A program made the position numbers and the translations under genes. A model generated the notes under the pieces. The model was not told where the DNA came from. It saw nothing but the letters and a program-made list of their open reading frames with translations, and did not search any database. 64,000 nucleotides of DNA from Bacillota bacterium (GTDB lineage Bacteria > Bacillota > Bacilli > Paenibacillales > Paenibacillaceae), in NCBI GenBank assembly GCA_023391635.1, contig JAEWAQ010000076.1, forward strand, positions 1 through 64,000, read 5' to 3'. This document shows, piece by piece, positions 61,482 through 64,000 of this stretch. Within the stretch, counting starts at the first letter, position 1. Each line of letters opens with the position of its first letter.

Positions 61482-61719
61482 CTTGTCATCCGTACAATCG
61501 TGATCAAGTCAGCATGTACAGGGACCGGAAATGAGTTCGGCGTCCCTGTCGCCGGAGGCGGCGATGTCTTAGCATGAATGTCGAGATGACATTCATGGAA
61601 GACATGGAGGGTACGGCATGGTGAAGACAGTTCGAATCATGCTCTTGTTCGCGCTCGTGGCGAGCTTATTTTCGTCTGCCGCCCCATTGCGGGCGGTGGC
61701 AAGCGGTCAAAATTCATAC
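61469..61719 (+). repeat. right copy of the 22 kb/61 kb direct repeat
   Basis: 61469-61503 matches 22114-22148 and 61642-61719 matches 22149-22226. The intervening 61504-61641 is absent from the left copy. Confidence 0.7.
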
Positions 61720-64000
61720 ATGTGGTACGAAGATGGATTGGGCAGCGGAATTTACGATTACAGTTGGGCGAATCGCGATCTGCACGATCATTCGATCGCG
61801 CATTCAGGCGATTATTCGATCAGGCTCAGTCCGAGCCGGGAAGGCGCCCTGTATCTGTACAGCAACCGCTATTTTCTGACGCATGATTACAACACCCTGG
61901 AATTTTGGATTCACGGCGGGACGAGCGGCGGGCAACAGCTGAACGTTTTGCTGCAAGCGGGCGGCAAGACGGTCGCCAAGCTCGATCTGGCGCATTATTT
62001 GCCGGGAGGACGGCTGGAAGCGGGCGTATGGCAGCACGTGCAGATCAACTTGCTGCCTCTGCGCATGCCCAGCGGGCTGTTCGACGGTATCCTGCTGCAA
62101 GACAAGACGCAAGCCGATCAGTCCGATGTCTATGTGGACGACATCCGGCTCGTGCAGCATGACCAGCCGGTACCGAATACGCCGCCGAAGCCGGTGGAGG
62201 AGCATATCGACGTCTACACGGACGCGCTCGGCACGGCTTTCCAGGGCTTCACGCATGGCGCGCAAGCATGGGACGAGACGGCAACCGTGCATTCGGACGT
62301 CTATTCCATCCGATTGGACCCGAGCGGGGACGGCTTCCTGAAAATTTACAAGGATCGCATCGTTGAAGCTTCGGACTATCATCAACTCACTTTCTGGATC
62401 AACGGCGGCGCGGCCGGAGGCCAGCTCGTCGACTTGACCCTCGACGCCGGCGGGGTGCCGCTCGCGACGCTGTCGGTGAACGATTACTTGCCGGGTGGAC
62501 ATCTGCAGGCGAACGCCTGGCAAGAGGTGAACATCCGGCTGGACGAGCTGGAGCTCGGCGACGGGGTGGTCGACGGCTTCGTCTTCCGGGGGCATGATCT
62601 GAATGCCGACCAGCCGCCGGTATACCTCGACGATATTCGGATCCTGCGCAAGACGTACGAGCAGCCGAAGCTGGCCCATGTCGCGTTCGCTGGCGAATCG
62701 CTGCTGATGTACGCAGGCAATGCAGAGACGCCGATGCTGACGGCTCATTACGACAACGGCTACACAGAGACGGTGACACGCAACGTCTATTGGACGTCGA
62801 GTGCGCCTGACGTCATCTCTGTGCAGGACGGCAAGCTTACCGCGCTGAAGACAGGGAGCGCGACCGTCACGGCGGCCTATGAGGACCAGGTCGCGATGCT
62901 GGACGTGAAGGCGGTCGAAGCGATCGCGGAGCCGGTCTATGCCGACGACCTGGAGGAACTGTGGGACGATTGGAGCTGGGGCATTCGCAACCTGAGCGCG
63001 AAGGACCCCGTGCATGGAGGCACTCGCGTGATCCGGTTCGAGCCGCGCTGGTGGCAAGGCGTCTATTTCAACCGCGAGGACAGCTATTCGGTTGACGATT
63101 ACTACGGCTTCGAATTTTGGATTCATGGCGGCAGCGCGGGCAAACAGAAAATCCGGTTCGTCGTGCAGGACATGAACGCGATTATCGGCTCCGTCGTGTT
63201 GGATGACGTGCTGCCGGAAGGCGTCAAAGCAGGCGAATGGCAGAAGGTGACCGTCCGGCTGCAGGATCTCGATATTACGGAAGGATATTTCAACGCGATC
63301 GTCTTCCAGGCTTGGGACTCGGAAGGGCAAGCGCCCGTCTACATCGATGACGTGAACGTGCTGCGCTACAAAGACCGGATCGAGAATCCGAAGCCTCCGG
63401 TTACGCAAGTGTCCGTCGCGATCGATACGGCGGCGGACCGCAGCCCGGTCAGTCCGGACATCTACGGCGTCAACTACGAGGAGATCGAGCCGGACGGCGT
63501 ATCGCGGATGGACGAATATTCGGTCATGCGATGGGGCGGCAATGCGGCGACCCGGTACAATTGGGAGTTGAACGTGCAGAACCACGCATCCGATTGGTTC
63601 TACATGAATTTGCCGAAGGAAAATGCGGCGAGGGAGAAGTTGCCCAGCGGTTCGCGGACGGACCAACTGATGGACGAATGGCTGGCTGGCGGCAGCAAGG
63701 TGCTGCTGCAGGTGCCAACGATCGGCTGGACGCCCAAGGACCGCAGCGTCAGCGTTGGCTATTCCGTGAAGAAATACGGCCCGCAGCAAATGACGGAATG
63801 TTCGTACGGCGAATCGTGGTGCAATCCGGATGCGGGCAACGGCGTTCGCCCGGACGGCTCGCTCATCACGAACAACGACCCGCGCGATACGTCCAAGAAG
63901 ATCGGCCCCGATTTCGTCGCCCGTTGGATCGAACATATTCAGCAGCGTTACGGGGACCAAGTGCACGACTACGCGCTCGACAACGAGCCGATGCTCTGGC
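61618..64000 (+). CDS. modular secreted GH44 endoglycanase (partial, runs off the window)
   Basis: The frame is open from ATG 61618 to the last base (794 codons). Signal peptide about 1-30. Three similar beta-sandwich modules, about 33-180, 187-345 and 437-587, each contain F-W-I-x-G-G and end in D-D-[IV]; a Big_2 (Ig-like) domain lies at about 351-435. The GH44 catalytic domain starts about 600 with P-D-I-Y-G-V-N-Y, R-W-G-G-N-A-A-T-R-Y-N-W-E and reaches L-D-N-E790-P, where E790 is the expected acid/base; the nucleophile lies beyond the window. GH44 enzymes cut beta-1,4-glucans, xyloglucan or mannan outside the cell. ATGGAGGGTACGGC precedes the ATG. The long minus-strand frame here is a shadow of GC-rich codons. 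Confidence 0.8.
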   Translation, partial: MVKTVRIMLLFALVASLFSSAAPLRAVASGQNSYMWYEDGLGSGIYDYSWANRDLHDHSIAHSGDYSIRLSPSREGALYLYSNRYFLTHDYNTLEFWIHGGTSGGQQLNVLLQAGGKTVAKLDLAHYLPGGRLEAGVWQHVQINLLPLRMPSGLFDGILLQDKTQADQSDVYVDDIRLVQHDQPVPNTPPKPVEEHIDVYTDALGTAFQGFTHGAQAWDETATVHSDVYSIRLDPSGDGFLKIYKDRIVEASDYHQLTFWINGGAAGGQLVDLTLDAGGVPLATLSVNDYLPGGHLQANAWQEVNIRLDELELGDGVVDGFVFRGHDLNADQPPVYLDDIRILRKTYEQPKLAHVAFAGESLLMYAGNAETPMLTAHYDNGYTETVTRNVYWTSSAPDVISVQDGKLTALKTGSATVTAAYEDQVAMLDVKAVEAIAEPVYADDLEELWDDWSWGIRNLSAKDPVHGGTRVIRFEPRWWQGVYFNREDSYSVDDYYGFEFWIHGGSAGKQKIRFVVQDMNAIIGSVVLDDVLPEGVKAGEWQKVTVRLQDLDITEGYFNAIVFQAWDSEGQAPVYIDDVNVLRYKDRIENPKPPVTQVSVAIDTAADRSPVSPDIYGVNYEEIEPDGVSRMDEYSVMRWGGNAATRYNWELNVQNHASDWFYMNLPKENAAREKLPSGSRTDQLMDEWLAGGSKVLLQVPTIGWTPKDRSVSVGYSVKKYGPQQMTECSYGESWCNPDAGNGVRPDGSLITNNDPRDTSKKIGPDFVARWIEHIQQRYGDQVHDYALDNEPMLW

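Noticed and set aside
61476..61535. Sortase-like T-C motif in the GH44 leader
   Set aside because: One frame reads V-M-T-C-H-P-Y-N-R-D-Q-V-S-M-Y-R-D-R-K, faintly like a sortase end, but it is too short and has no other sortase feature.
61804..63966. 720-codon frame on the minus strand
   Set aside because: It is antisense to the GH44 gene, has no family motifs and an arginine/valine/aspartate-rich composition typical of a shadow of GC-rich codons. The plus strand is open through the same region with clear domains.
1..64000. CRISPR arrays, rRNA, tRNA, transposase genes
   Set aside because: I looked for spaced short repeats, cloverleaf-like sequences and transposase motifs and saw none. The only regular repeat is the 432-base coding repeat at 52345-53640.

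Overview
The window looks like the chromosome of a carbohydrate-degrading Firmicute of the Paenibacillaceae (Paenibacillus/Cohnella type). This is inferred from gene content and not from a marker gene. The supporting signs are strong AGGAGG ribosome sites, frequent TTG/GTG starts, lipoprotein binding proteins of the LplA type with paired LplB/YtcP-type permeases, YesM-type histidine kinases paired with AraC-type response regulators, and many polysaccharide-active enzymes. No ABC ATPase is encoded here, so the four importers presumably share an ATPase encoded elsewhere, as MsmX does in Bacillus.

Layout. (A) 1-13.5 kb: a rhamnose locus. It holds the end of an L-rhamnose mutarotase, a membrane-anchored AraC regulator, permease-permease-binding protein, a decayed secreted-protein gene, a sulfatase, a GH106-like protein and a GH78 alpha-L-rhamnosidase. 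(B) 13.8-16.7 kb: a short-chain dehydrogenase and a lipoprotein penicillin-binding protein with an MecA_N-type domain. (C) 16.8-22.1 kb: a binding protein with no permeases, fused by overlapping starts and stops to a YesM kinase, a receiver-HisKA_3 hybrid kinase and a NarL-type regulator. (D) 22.4-31.4 kb: binding protein, kinase, AraC regulator, two permeases and a secreted beta-helix protein. (E) 31.5-38.4 kb: a neutral-ceramidase-like protein, binding protein, two permeases, a truncated second ceramidase-like gene and a serine hydrolase. (F) 38.5-41.8 kb, minus strand: GntR regulator, SDR and IlvD/Edd dehydratase, probably sugar-acid catabolism. (G) 42.1-61.2 kb: a ceramidase-like protein, a GH5-like enzyme, a GH20 relic, kinase plus AraC regulator, importer, a 1432-residue PL1-type lyase with tandem binding modules, an esterase-like hydrolase, a Gfo/Idh/MocA oxidoreductase and a GH20-type hexosaminidase. 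(H) 61.6-64 kb: the start of a modular GH44 enzyme that runs off the window.

Together the genes suggest capture of complex plant or algal polysaccharide: extracellular lyases and hydrolases, uptake by ABC importers, cytoplasmic trimming by exo-glycosidases, sulfatase and esterases, and sugar-acid dehydration. Each importer has its own local sensor.

The most striking structural signal is that the 3' end of the NarL-type gene plus the signal-peptide region of the GH44 gene occurs twice, at 22.1 kb and at 61.5-61.7 kb. The two copies bracket about 39 kb of loci D-G, whose base composition becomes visibly more AT-rich from about 33 kb. Several gene relics (6.3, 22.1, 36.6, 45.6 and 61.2 kb) show that this region has been repeatedly rearranged.
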